The notes under the pieces were generated by a model. It ran no database searches, was not told the DNA's origin, and saw only the letters and a program-made list of their open reading frames with translations. A DNA stretch of 64,000 nt, from NCBI GenBank assembly GCA_045105775.1, contig JBGCDW010000116.1:4970-68969 (forward strand), in the 5' to 3' direction. Below are positions 26,494 through 35,261 of this stretch, one piece after another (positions within the stretch are counted from its first letter, which is position 1; every line of letters begins with the position of its first letter). The translations under genes were made by a program, and so were the position numbers. The DNA is from Aureispira sp045105775. GTDB taxonomy: Bacteria > Bacteroidota > Bacteroidia > Chitinophagales > Saprospiraceae.

Positions 26494-27825
26494 CTATTTT
26501 TCTTCCTTATACAATTCAAATTCCTCGACCACCTTAATTTTGCTGCCATTTTCCAAACCTTTGGCAATAGCATCATAGGGTGCGGTTACTACGATTTCGC
26601 CTGTTTTTAGCCCTGTTTTGATTTGGATGTACTCGTCATTTTGAAGCCCTGTAGTGACGTTTCTCAAATTAACAGAATCTGCGACTTGTACAAAGACATA
26701 CTCTTTGATGGTTTCTTTCGTTTTGGATTGTTTGCCCCCTTCGCGCTCTTCGGAACGGGTGGTAACAGCCACGACAGGCACAGACAGCATATTTTCAACT
26801 CTATTGGTTTTGATTTGGGCAGAAGCCGACAACCCCGAACGGAAAGGCGAGCGATCTTTTTGGGTGTCTATGTCTTCGTAAGAATCTTCTAACACCAAGA
26901 TACGCACTTCAAAATTGGTAACGGCATCCGATGTTAAGGCAACCGATCCTATAGAGGTATTGAGTCCTGTAGCCGTGTTGGCAATTTGAGTCACCACCCC
27001 TGCAAATTTGCGATCGGGATACGCATCCAATTCAATATCCGCGCTGTCTCCAATAGACGTATTTAGAATATCTCGTTCGTTCACATCTACCCGCACTTCT
27101 ACGGTTTTGAGATTGGCAATTTTAAGAATGGGTGTTCCAGCCATTTGCGCTGTTCCTACTACTTGCTCGCCTTGCTTCTTGTACAAGGTAGATACCACCC
27201 CATTGATGGGGGCGTAGATTTTGGTTTGCGACAAGTTGTTTTTTTGCTCGCGCACGGTTGCTTTAGAACTTTGTACGGTAAATTGAGCCGCCCGAATGTT
27301 CTCACTAGCTGTTTCCAAATTGGCCTGCGCGGCATTATAACTCGCTTCGGCTGTTTCGTACTCTGCTTGAGAAATCACCCCATCTTCATACAATTGCTTG
27401 TTGCGTTGGTAAATAACTTCGGTATTCTTAAACTGTGCTTCCAGTTGTTTGCGTTGTGCCTTTACCGAGGCCAATTGAGCAGCGGCTCCATCTGCTGCTG
27501 CTTCTGCCCGTTCTACCACCGAAACCAGTGCTTCGGGGTCTACTTTGGCCAATAACTGGCCTTTCTTAACCAAGTCCCCTTCCTGTACATACAATTCTAC
27601 GATTGTTCCCGATATATTGGATGTAATTTCGAGTTCGGTTGCTGGAAATAGTTTTCCACTAGAATAAACACGCTCTACAATAGTGCGTTTTTGGGCGGTT
27701 TCTACGGCTACTTTGGTAGCCTTGTTCTTATTTTGGGTAGATTTATAATAAGCTCCTGCTGCTCCTAACAAAAGAATGATTACTAAAATATACCACCCTC
27801 TTCTACTCTTTTTTTTGGTTGCCAT
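26494..27825 (-). CDS. RND/MacA-type membrane fusion protein (efflux periplasmic adaptor)
   Basis: 443 residues from the chosen ATG (MATKKKSRRGWYILVIILLLG), which gives a normal signal anchor; a start at 27879 would run through a strong hairpin and is rejected. Lipoyl/biotinyl-like halves surround a coiled-coil hairpin: ISGTIVELYVQEGDLVKKGQLLAKVDP before, a long coil of Ala/Gln/Glu-rich helices (about 100-190), and TKIYAPINGVVSTLYKKQGEQVV after. The beta-barrel and membrane-proximal domains follow, ending LKTGEIVVTAPYDAIAKGL. Such adaptors join an inner-membrane pump to TolC. tolC lies immediately upstream, but no RND or MacB pump is in the operon. Confidence 0.92.
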   Translation of the reverse strand: MATKKKSRRGWYILVIILLLGAAGAYYKSTQNKNKATKVAVETAQKRTIVERVYSSGKLFPATELEITSNISGTIVELYVQEGDLVKKGQLLAKVDPEALVSVVERAEAAADGAAAQLASVKAQRKQLEAQFKNTEVIYQRNKQLYEDGVISQAEYETAEASYNAAQANLETASENIRAAQFTVQSSKATVREQKNNLSQTKIYAPINGVVSTLYKKQGEQVVGTAQMAGTPILKIANLKTVEVRVDVNERDILNTSIGDSADIELDAYPDRKFAGVVTQIANTATGLNTSIGSVALTSDAVTNFEVRILVLEDSYEDIDTQKDRSPFRSGLSASAQIKTNRVENMLSVPVVAVTTRSEEREGGKQSKTKETIKEYVFVQVADSVNLRNVTTGLQNDEYIQIKTGLKTGEIVVTAPYDAIAKGLENGSKIKVVEEFELYKEEK

Positions 27826-27848
27826 TTGTGTTTTATTGCTGCTATGAT

Positions 27849-27883
27849 ATAGTTGGGGCGCAATGTCATTGCGCCCCAACTAT
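27849..27883 (-). promoter_or_regulatory. 16-bp GC-rich hairpin between tolC-like and fusion-protein genes
   Basis: Perfect 16-bp stem (arms 27849-27864 and 27868-27883, core GTTGGGGCGCAAT) with a 3-base loop, between the TolC stop and the adaptor ATG. No U-tract follows, so it is more likely a processing, stability or translation-control element than a terminator. Confidence 0.75.
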
Positions 27884-27891
27884 CTTAATTC

Positions 27892-29238
27892 TTAATCAAT
27901 CCTAATTGCGTCTCCTTTATAATAATCTAAAATCTTCAATTTAAACAAGTAATCGTATTTGGCTTGCAAAACTCTAGATTCTGCACTTACCAAGGTATTT
28001 TGTACGCTGGTTAATTCAAATGAATTGACCACACCCAGCTCGTAACGACGGCGCGTATTTTCTACAGATAAGCGAATGGCACGCACACTTTTTCTAGAAA
28101 CAGCCAAGCGTTTTTTGGCGGCGCGCACATCAATTAACGCGCGTTCAATATTGGATTTTAACGTCACTTCCAATTGATCCGTTGCCAATTCTGCTACTTT
28201 TACCCCTAATTCTGCTCGTTGAATGCCAATTTTATTACGCAAGCCATTAAAAATAGGAACAGAAATATTAATCCCTGCATTGGCAGCCGCTGTTGCCGCC
28301 AATTGTTCAAAATAAGAGATGGTTCCTCCTGTAACGGGGTTTCTAAAAGCCGTCGAAAAGTTGCTATTGATTCCACCATAATAAGATACGGTAGGCATTA
28401 ATGCGCCCTTGGCAATGCTTACGCCCAACTCCGCACTTTTTTCGCGCAACTTAGAAGCCAAGATATTAGGCTGTCTGGTAATGGCTTCCTCGTATACCCC
28501 TTCTAGTGTTGATTCTTGCTCCAACTCTGCCACTTCTATATCTCCAACAATCTCAATAGAAATGTCCTTGCCTATGTCAATATTCATCAAGGTTTTTAAG
28601 TTGACATAAGATAAGTCGATATTGTTTTGTGCAATGACAATATTTTCTTCATCGCGTGCAATTTGAGCCTCTAAATCATATCGGCTATTTTCTGCCAGCA
28701 CTCCCCCTTCTATCAGTTTGAGCGTTTGCTGCAATTGTTCTTGGGTCACTTTTGCTTGCTCTTCAAAAACACTTTTGCTCTCTTCTGCCAACAAAATGGC
28801 CAAGTAAGCTTGTGCTACTGAGAGAGAGATGTCATTCTTGGCCTGCTCTATATCTTTATCCGAAGCTTCCAAATCAACTCTGGTTTGCTTGATGGTGTTT
28901 CTGATTTGCAATCCTTGAAAAATAATTCCATTCACATTCACAGAAAGCCCAGAGCCAAAGTTAGGAATGGTAATCAGCTCATTGTTGGTCGGGTTAACGG
29001 TATTACCTACGTTGATACCATTGCGATAGCTCGCACTAACATTGGGCGTTTGTGCCCAAACTGCTTGCTTATTTGTCAATTGTGCCTGACTTTTATTCAA
29101 ATTGGTTTGCTGTACTTGTAAGCTATTTTGAATGGCATAATTAATACACTTTTCCAGTGACCAAATAGATTCGTCATCCTGTGCCCACAATGGTGTAGCA
29201 CACCAACAGATACACAATAACAATAGTGTTTTGTACAT
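27892..29238 (-). CDS. TolC-family outer-membrane efflux protein
   Basis: 448 residues with a signal peptide (LLLLCICWCATPLWAQ). Two repeats of the OEP fold: WSLEKCINYAIQNSLQVQQTNLNKSQAQ early and a second half with ISVPIFNGLRNKIGIQRAELGVKVAEL, ending in VNSFELTSVQNTLVSAESRVLQAKYDYLFKLKILDYY. TolC trimers form the outer-membrane and periplasmic duct of tripartite pumps or type I exporters. First gene of a two-gene operon with the membrane-fusion protein. Confidence 0.95.
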   Translation of the reverse strand: MYKTLLLLCICWCATPLWAQDDESIWSLEKCINYAIQNSLQVQQTNLNKSQAQLTNKQAVWAQTPNVSASYRNGINVGNTVNPTNNELITIPNFGSGLSVNVNGIIFQGLQIRNTIKQTRVDLEASDKDIEQAKNDISLSVAQAYLAILLAEESKSVFEEQAKVTQEQLQQTLKLIEGGVLAENSRYDLEAQIARDEENIVIAQNNIDLSYVNLKTLMNIDIGKDISIEIVGDIEVAELEQESTLEGVYEEAITRQPNILASKLREKSAELGVSIAKGALMPTVSYYGGINSNFSTAFRNPVTGGTISYFEQLAATAAANAGINISVPIFNGLRNKIGIQRAELGVKVAELATDQLEVTLKSNIERALIDVRAAKKRLAVSRKSVRAIRLSVENTRRRYELGVVNSFELTSVQNTLVSAESRVLQAKYDYLFKLKILDYYKGDAIRID

Positions 29239-29439
29239 TTTTATTTATTTGTTATGATAATGATAAATCCATCAACAGTTCCACAGTTTACATAGAAGTA
29301 TGGTATTTCTACTAGTATGAAGCACTTCTTTAACCAAACTAATTGTATTTTGTTGACAGTAGGTTGTTCCGTTCTTAAATCTACTGCTACAATAGCCTTT
29401 CCAAAATGGTTTTAAACAACTTGTAAGTACTAAGATAGG

Positions 29440-29886
29440 ATGTTTTCTGTTTTCTCGCATGAATATTATATGAAAGAGGCTCTAAAAGAAGCTCAAAAGG
29501 CAGCCTTACTCGACGAAATTCCCGTAGGAGCTGTTGTGGTTTGCCAACAACAAATTATAGCACGAGCACACAACCTGACAGAACAACTGACAGATGTGAC
29601 GGCCCATGCTGAAATTTTGGCCATTACGGCAGCAAGCCATCACTTAGGCAGTAAATTCCTAAAACAATGTACCTTATACGTTACGCTCGAACCTTGTGTC
29701 ATGTGTGCTGGGGCACTGGCTTGGGCACAACTGGGCAACCTAGTGATCGGTGCTACAGATAGCAAAAGAGGTTTTCAACGCTTGGCTCCTCAAGCCTTGC
29801 ACCCCAAAACTACCCTAATTACAGGCATAGAAGCAACGGCTTGCAGTACCCTTATGCGTGATTTTTTTCAGCAAAAGCGGAATTAA
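29440..29886 (+). CDS. tadA: tRNA adenosine(34) deaminase
   Basis: 148 residues, cytidine-deaminase fold. Zinc site: HAE in TAHAEILAI and the PCVMC pair in LEPCVMCAGALAWAQL. TadA converts A34 to inosine in the tRNA-Arg(ACG) anticodon, an essential step in most bacteria. Length and N-terminal YMKEALKEAQKA helix are standard; the first ATG is used although the internal ATG at YMKEAL is also plausible. It is convergent with the LysM gene, with only 2 bp between the stops. Confidence 0.95.
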   Translation: MFSVFSHEYYMKEALKEAQKAALLDEIPVGAVVVCQQQIIARAHNLTEQLTDVTAHAEILAITAASHHLGSKFLKQCTLYVTLEPCVMCAGALAWAQLGNLVIGATDSKRGFQRLAPQALHPKTTLITGIEATACSTLMRDFFQQKRN

Positions 29887-29888
29887 TA

Positions 29889-30953
29889 TTAACGTCTACT
29901 TTTACCCAAAAAAATTTGTACCCCTGGCTTAGGTTCTTGATGACGATAAGCTTTATTGTAGTGTAATAGTTTGCAGTATTTAATACCGTACAACTGCGCC
30001 ACATCATACAGTATTTGTCCTTGGCGTACAATGTGTACTTTGGCTACTTTGCTGGCTGGGTTGGGCTGGTAATAATTGGCTTTTTTTTCTAAAAATAAAT
30101 ATTGTCCAACTTTGAGAGTACGGCCTTTTAATTCATTGTAGCGATACAATCGCTTAGGATTCTTGCGATAACGATCAGCAATGCTGTTTAAATCATCGTC
30201 TTCCTGCACATAAACGGCATCCAAATCATTGATTTTGAATTGATACAAAGTCAACACCAAATCTACACTATCTGCCGCCATACCAAAAGGATCAGGAATG
30301 CGCGTAGTGGTTGTGGTCGTATCAGTAGAAGCCAAGACAACAGGCGGGGCAAGTGATGGAAAAATACTGGCCAATTCTCCAGGGTTGAGGGTCAATACCT
30401 CTACCGTCAAATAATCCAATTTGTACAATTCCAACCGTTCTATAATGGCAATGAGGTTTTTTGAATAGGTCTTGGAAGTAGCATACCCTGATTTTTGCAA
30501 GCCTTTGGCCCAACCCTTATAATCGGTTTTATCCAATTTGAATAAAGCTCCATAACGAAATTCTTTCTTGGGGTTGGTTAAGAATTCGCTGTGTGCAATG
30601 TAGGATTCCTCGGCACTTTTGTACACTCTAAAACAAGATTTCACCACATCATCGTCCCAAACATAACGGGTTTTGCCTGTCCAAACTTCTCCTCCACACT
30701 TAATTCCAAAATGGTTGTTGGCTTTGGTCGCCAACTCGCTTTCGCCTACCCCCGATTCGAGAATACCTTGCGCCATTTTTATACTCGCAGGAATACCTGT
30801 TCTATCCATTTCAGAAACAGCTATGTGCTTGTATTTTTCGATATACTTTTTTGCCTTTTCATTATCAATAAAATAGGTTGTGGTGGGAGTTGCTGCTACA
30901 GATAAGAAACCCCAAAAACACAAGCTTATCATTAGTAGTACAGACGATGGCAT
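29889..30953 (-). CDS. Glucosaminidase with two LysM domains
   Basis: 354 residues from the chosen ATG (MPSSVLLMISLCFWGFLSVA, a signal peptide); a start 12 codons earlier would fall on the promoter box. The catalytic domain of the FlgJ/AcmA glucosaminidase family (GH73) covers about 25-170: IPASIKMAQGILESGVGESELA with the catalytic Glu, NNHFGIKCGG, CFRVYKSAEESYIAHSEFL, and YKGWAKGLQKSGYATSKTY. Two LysM modules follow (about 245-290 VQEDDDLNSIADRYRKNPKRLYRYNEL, and 310-354 HIVRQGQILYDVAQLYGI), which bind peptidoglycan. Role: cell-wall turnover or division. Confidence 0.93.
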   Translation of the reverse strand: MPSSVLLMISLCFWGFLSVAATPTTTYFIDNEKAKKYIEKYKHIAVSEMDRTGIPASIKMAQGILESGVGESELATKANNHFGIKCGGEVWTGKTRYVWDDDVVKSCFRVYKSAEESYIAHSEFLTNPKKEFRYGALFKLDKTDYKGWAKGLQKSGYATSKTYSKNLIAIIERLELYKLDYLTVEVLTLNPGELASIFPSLAPPVVLASTDTTTTTTRIPDPFGMAADSVDLVLTLYQFKINDLDAVYVQEDDDLNSIADRYRKNPKRLYRYNELKGRTLKVGQYLFLEKKANYYQPNPASKVAKVHIVRQGQILYDVAQLYGIKYCKLLHYNKAYRHQEPKPGVQIFLGKSRR

Positions 30954-30986
30954 GTTCGTTTTATTTTTATAAAGGAAATAATGCTG

Positions 30987-31016
30987 CAAAATTACATTAT
31001 TAAGTAGGGGGGCAAA
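30987..31016 (-). promoter_or_regulatory. Promoter of the glucosaminidase gene
   Basis: Minus-strand TTTG (31013-31016), 18-base spacer and TAATTTTG (30987-30994). This full Bacteroidota promoter fixes the start of the glucosaminidase at 30953. Confidence 0.7.
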
Positions 31017-31061
31017 ATAAATGCTGGCATAAAAAATAGAAGATTTTTATTTTACACGATA

Positions 31062-32363
31062 CTACCTTCGCAGCACCGCATGTATAGATCGCTGCCCATT
31101 CTCCTTATTAACTTCCAAATAATAACAACCTTGGGGAGCTTTGGATAAATCAATTTGAACCGTAGTTTGACCAACCATGTAGTTCGCTTGCACAACTTGC
31201 CCCAAGCCATTGTATAATTGCCATTGTGTGATTGCTTGCTCACTTTCTACTTGCACAAAAGTAGTGGCAGGGTTGGGATAAATGCGTACAGTTGTAGGCG
31301 TTGATAATGGAACGGTGTTGTTCATAGAACAATCCAAGGCATTAATTTTAATCCAAATACTATCATTATATAAATGAAGAATATTGCTGGTTCCAGGCGT
31401 ATTGCCCATTCTAATCCATACTAAATTTTGACTAGGAACAATATTAACCGACTGTCCATTTTTGCCCAATGCCATAATCAAATCACTAGGCGCGTTCGGA
31501 CTCAGTGGTCCATTAAAGGTCAACGGAATACTTGGCAATTGATAGCTGCTTTGCCCATTGAGCCACCACAAATAGCCATAGGCAGCATTGAGCGATTGAG
31601 AGGGGGTAGTCATAGCTCTAAAATAATTGCTATCTGTCAAAATAGGCATTCCATCCCAATTGCCTTCGTTCAACGCCAACAAACCAAATCTAGCCATGCT
31701 CCTTGCATTGCTCCAATATATATTGTTATCCCCCAGAGGTAGATAAAGCCCTGTCATGCCTGTAATTTGCTTGATTTTTTGAAACAAATAGGTATTGATG
31801 GTACGGCCTGTTGCCTGCTGTATGACTTGATCTAGCAGCGTGTAAGGGGCATTGTGATACGCCCAACGGCTGCCTGCTGCCGTCAAATACTGCAAACAAG
31901 TGTCTAAGGTACAATCTCCATTATCATCCAAGCCCGTTGTCATACTCAGTTGGTTTTGGATGGTAATGGCTTGTTCTTGGGCTGTATTGGCACTGGTCCA
32001 GCCTGCCCCCAAATACTGGCTTGTGGTGTCTTCTATGGATAAGAACCCCTCTTGTTGGGCAATTCCTACCAAGCAAGCGGTCAGGGATTTGCCAGCCGAA
32101 GCCCAATACCAAACACTATCTTGGGTAAAATTATCAAAATAACGTTCCAGTACAATCTTCCCATCCTTGAGCAAGATAAAGGCTTTGGTTTCTGTCTGAT
32201 CGAGGTATTCGTACAACGAATCAATTCTATCCGAACAATAATGGAGACTGCTTGGACTCAAGGTGTCCCATGTGCTGCCTATCGTGGGTGGAAAATAAAG
32301 TGGTTGGGCTTGTAGGTTTGTTGCTGCTAGTAGGAATAGGTATAGTGTGTAAAGTTGTTTCAT
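31062..32363 (-). CDS. Serine hydrolase (beta-lactamase fold) with T9SS type A domain
   Basis: 433 residues, signal peptide (LYTLYLFLLAATNLQAQ). Class C beta-lactamase/DD-peptidase fold: the catalytic Ser and Lys are in ASAGKSLT (SxxK), the Tyr-x-Asn motif is YHN (in WAYHNAPYTLLD), and the third motif is replaced by a Gly-rich MALGKNGQSVNIV segment. The last 75 residues are a type IX sorting domain: VRIYPNPATTFVQV, LYNGLGQVV, PQGCYYLEV. Exported and attached to or released from the surface; probably an esterase or amidase on an external substrate. Transcribed toward the glucosaminidase gene. Confidence 0.88.
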   Translation of the reverse strand: MKQLYTLYLFLLAATNLQAQPLYFPPTIGSTWDTLSPSSLHYCSDRIDSLYEYLDQTETKAFILLKDGKIVLERYFDNFTQDSVWYWASAGKSLTACLVGIAQQEGFLSIEDTTSQYLGAGWTSANTAQEQAITIQNQLSMTTGLDDNGDCTLDTCLQYLTAAGSRWAYHNAPYTLLDQVIQQATGRTINTYLFQKIKQITGMTGLYLPLGDNNIYWSNARSMARFGLLALNEGNWDGMPILTDSNYFRAMTTPSQSLNAAYGYLWWLNGQSSYQLPSIPLTFNGPLSPNAPSDLIMALGKNGQSVNIVPSQNLVWIRMGNTPGTSNILHLYNDSIWIKINALDCSMNNTVPLSTPTTVRIYPNPATTFVQVESEQAITQWQLYNGLGQVVQANYMVGQTTVQIDLSKAPQGCYYLEVNKENGQRSIHAVLRR

Positions 32364-32425
32364 GGTTTGACCTAAGAATTGGGTGATGAATATTCGTTAG
32401 ACCTTGTTAATCGAATAAGGTTTAA

Positions 32426-33634
32426 TTAACTGTTCTTAGTCCTAGACAATACCCAATAATAGTATCCCCAGACACTTATAACAATTAACAACAAAGCGAT
32501 ACTCCACCCCATAAACGCCTCTCCTATAGAATACACATCAGCCGCCCAACCCAACAAGGGAGCCACCAGAGCATAGCTCAAACGAATGGTTAATCCACGA
32601 ATAGAGAGCACCGTCGCTCGCATATCCGTGGGCGCGTGTTGATTGATTAAATTTAAGAAGGTGGGGGTTGCAACCCCTCTCAAAGCATACATAAAAAATA
32701 ATGCGCCCAAACCCAGTACCAAATATGAACTGCCCCAATAGCCCAACACAGCATACCCAACGACAAAACCAATTAGAATGAACGCAACGAGTACTTTGGA
32801 AGAGATTTTGGCAGTTGTACGATGCGCTGTCAAGGCCAATAAAGCCACCGTACAGTTCAGAGCAGCCCAGAGATAGCCTATTTGGTCTTCTGGCAATTGT
32901 TGCGATGCAAAATAGGGCTGTGCAAACCACGCCAAAAGCAGAGATGACAGGCCAAAAATAGTAGAGAGGCCAATGTAAAAACGCAATTGTTGATCCTGTT
33001 TAAAAACATAAGAAACAATTTGCTGTATTTGTTCTTTGTTGTTCTTTTTTTCAGATGCTTGTAATGATGGAGGTTCTACCAGTAATAAAGCGGCCATAAT
33101 ACCCAAGCCACTGATCCCTACTTGCACATAAATAGGCATTCTCAAACCATAATAAAAAGCCAATGATCCACCAACAATGGCTGCCACAGCCTCCGAAAAA
33201 GTACCTAAAGCATAGGTTCTTCCCTCCCACTTGATATAATCGCCCTTTCGGTCCAATGCCTGCAAGGTATCATACAACAAGGCCGAATCTGTCCCAGATA
33301 TAAAACTAGCTCCCAAGCCCCCAATAACTGCCCCCAGAGCCAAATTCCAAAAACTAAAGGAAAAGCTGAATATAAGAAATTGCAATAAAATCAGAGTCGT
33401 GCCTATGAACAAGGATTGCTTGCGTCCCAAACGATCAGAAAAATAGCCCGAAGGAACTTCAAAGGCGGCAACTGCAATGGAATAAATACCATTAATGGTC
33501 ATTACTGCTCTCAAATCAAGTCCATTGGACTCCATAAACAGCACCACAATGGGCATATACACCATGAACCACTTAGACAGTTTGATGGTGTATAATTTCC
33601 AAATATTGCCTTGAATGTTAGAAGCTTGCTTCAT
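32426..33634 (-). CDS. MFS transporter
   Basis: 402 residues, about 12 predicted membrane helices. The loop 2-3 motif FSDRLGRKQSLFIGT (about 64-78) is the MFS signature. Helices such as GAVIGGLGASFISGTDSALLYD and VLGYWGSSYLVLGLGALFF are typical of the family. Substrate unknown. The start overlaps the WlbB-like stop by 4 bases, so it is the last gene of the wlbA-wlbB operon and might export a related metabolite, although co-transcription alone does not prove it. Confidence 0.9.
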   Translation of the reverse strand: MKQASNIQGNIWKLYTIKLSKWFMVYMPIVVLFMESNGLDLRAVMTINGIYSIAVAAFEVPSGYFSDRLGRKQSLFIGTTLILLQFLIFSFSFSFWNLALGAVIGGLGASFISGTDSALLYDTLQALDRKGDYIKWEGRTYALGTFSEAVAAIVGGSLAFYYGLRMPIYVQVGISGLGIMAALLLVEPPSLQASEKKNNKEQIQQIVSYVFKQDQQLRFYIGLSTIFGLSSLLLAWFAQPYFASQQLPEDQIGYLWAALNCTVALLALTAHRTTAKISSKVLVAFILIGFVVGYAVLGYWGSSYLVLGLGALFFMYALRGVATPTFLNLINQHAPTDMRATVLSIRGLTIRLSYALVAPLLGWAADVYSIGEAFMGWSIALLLIVISVWGYYYWVLSRTKNS

Positions 33635-34209
33635 CGGATTTGTTCAGGATAAACCTGCCCTTCTTTTAAGGTGTATTGCTGCCCAGATTCGGGACAAGCA
33701 GTTTGCCCGTTCTCATCAAAAACCAAACGATGCCCGTAAGCACTCACCCAGCCTATTTGCTGGGCAGGATTGCCTACAACCAAGGCATACGGCAACACGG
33801 GCTTGGTCACCACGGAACCTGCTCCCACCAACGCATAAGCCCCAATTGTATTGCCGCAAATAATAGTAGCATTGGCTCCAATACTGGCTCCTTGCTGCAC
33901 CAAAGTAGTTTGATACGCATCTCTGCGCGGTACTGCCGAGCGTGGATTGATAACATTGGTAAAAACCATAGAAGGCCCTAAAAACACATCGTCTTCACAA
34001 ATCACGCCTGTATAAATGGAAACATTGTTCTGTACCTTGACATTGTTCCCTAGTTGTACGCCTGATGCAACAAATACGTTTTGTCCCAAATTACAAGCTC
34101 TCCCCAATTGACAATCGGGCATTAGATGACTAAAATGCCAAATTTTGGTTCCCTCCCCAATCATGCAAGGCGTATCTACAATAGCCGTTTCGTGGACAAA
34201 GTAAGTCAT
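33631..34209 (-). CDS. wlbB: UDP-2-acetamido-3-amino-glucuronate N-acetyltransferase (WlbB/WbpD-like)
   Basis: 192-residue left-handed beta-helix acetyltransferase, full length. Hexapeptide repeats throughout and the family-specific stretch VQNNVSIYTGVICEDDVFLG then GPSMVFTNVINPRSAVPRRD are close to WlbB/WbpD. It acetylates the 3-amino group of UDP-GlcNAc3NA using acetyl-CoA, the step before epimerisation to ManNAc3NAcA in Bordetella and Pseudomonas O-antigen synthesis. The start overlaps the end of wlbA (ATGA, 4 bases), so the two are translationally coupled. A WbpE-like aminotransferase for the intervening step is not in the window. Confidence 0.93.
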   Translation of the reverse strand: MTYFVHETAIVDTPCMIGEGTKIWHFSHLMPDCQLGRACNLGQNVFVASGVQLGNNVKVQNNVSIYTGVICEDDVFLGPSMVFTNVINPRSAVPRRDAYQTTLVQQGASIGANATIICGNTIGAYALVGAGSVVTKPVLPYALVVGNPAQQIGWVSAYGHRLVFDENGQTACPESGQQYTLKEGQVYPEQIR

Positions 34210-35231
34210 TTTTTTTGCTGATAAATATTTTGAATAATTTCTACTACCTTAAGTCCTTCTAGGGCATTGGTGGTAATCGGTTCGCGATTTTTGAGTACAT
34301 CTACTACATTTTGAATGACATAGTGATGATTGGCTGCCGAACCTTGATAGGCTCCATACTGATTGGCTGGATTGGAGGGTGCCAACGTAGGCATTTCGTA
34401 GTCCTTAATCGTACATTCCACGACTTCATTCATGTACTGCCCTCCTATCTTCACAGAGCCTTTGCTACCAATAACCGTTAGGCTGCTCTCTAGATTTTGT
34501 TGGTATACTGCTGTAGAATAATTGATGCTGCCCATGCCTCCTTGCAACAATTCAAAATGCACCACGCCTGTATCTTCAAATTCGGTGGAGTGTTCGTGTG
34601 CAAAATTGTGGAAACGCGCCTGAATGTTGTGAATATCGCCAAACAACCAATAGAGCATGTCTACAAAATGAGAAAATTGCGTAAACAATGGCCCTCCATC
34701 CCATTCTAGCTGTCCTTTCCAAGGGTGTTTTTTACCATTTTTATAATAATAGCGATCGTCCCTATTCCAATAACAATTGATTTGTACCATAAAAATCCCC
34801 CCTAACAATTGTTGCTCTAAGACTTGTTGGAGCCAAACTGCAGGCGGAGAATAGCGATTCTGCATCACGCAAAACAAGCGACGATCTACTTGTAAAGCTT
34901 TAAAAATGACGGCCTCACAAGATTTTTTATCCAAGCCCATTGGTTTTTCACAAACCACATGTTTGCCTGCTTCCAATGCCTCGATTGCTTGGCTGGCATG
35001 CCAGCCATTGGGCGTACAAATACAGGCCACCTCTACGCTAGGTTCGGCTTGAAGCAATGCCTCCAAACTAGCATACAAAGGCACTCCAAAAGCGGCAATA
35101 CCCAGCTCCTCGGCTGGCAATAGATCACAAAAGGCAACCAATTCGGCCTCCGCTTGTGCTTGAATAATGGCTGCATGGCGTTTGCCAATATGCCCCGCCC
35201 CAATTACTGCAAATTTAATGGTAGAAGACAT
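34206..35231 (-). CDS. wlbA: UDP-N-acetyl-glucuronate 3-dehydrogenase (WlbA/WbpB-like)
   Basis: 341 residues, Gfo/Idh/MocA fold. Rossmann start VIGAGHIGKRHA and the EKPMG motif (about 94-98) mark the family. The central block QNRYSPP, MVQINCYWNRDDRYYYKNG, GGPLFTQFSHFVDMLYWLFGDI and GGMGSINYSTAVYQQNLESS is specific to WlbA/WbpB. It oxidises C3 of UDP-GlcNAcA, preparing it for transamination. The gene follows the giant surface protein after 30 bp on the same strand and precedes wlbB with a 4-base overlap. Confidence 0.94.
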   Translation of the reverse strand: MSSTIKFAVIGAGHIGKRHAAIIQAQAEAELVAFCDLLPAEELGIAAFGVPLYASLEALLQAEPSVEVACICTPNGWHASQAIEALEAGKHVVCEKPMGLDKKSCEAVIFKALQVDRRLFCVMQNRYSPPAVWLQQVLEQQLLGGIFMVQINCYWNRDDRYYYKNGKKHPWKGQLEWDGGPLFTQFSHFVDMLYWLFGDIHNIQARFHNFAHEHSTEFEDTGVVHFELLQGGMGSINYSTAVYQQNLESSLTVIGSKGSVKIGGQYMNEVVECTIKDYEMPTLAPSNPANQYGAYQGSAANHHYVIQNVVDVLKNREPITTNALEGLKVVEIIQNIYQQKK

Positions 35232-35261
35232 TATTTTGATTAGTGCTGTTTTTAATATTAA

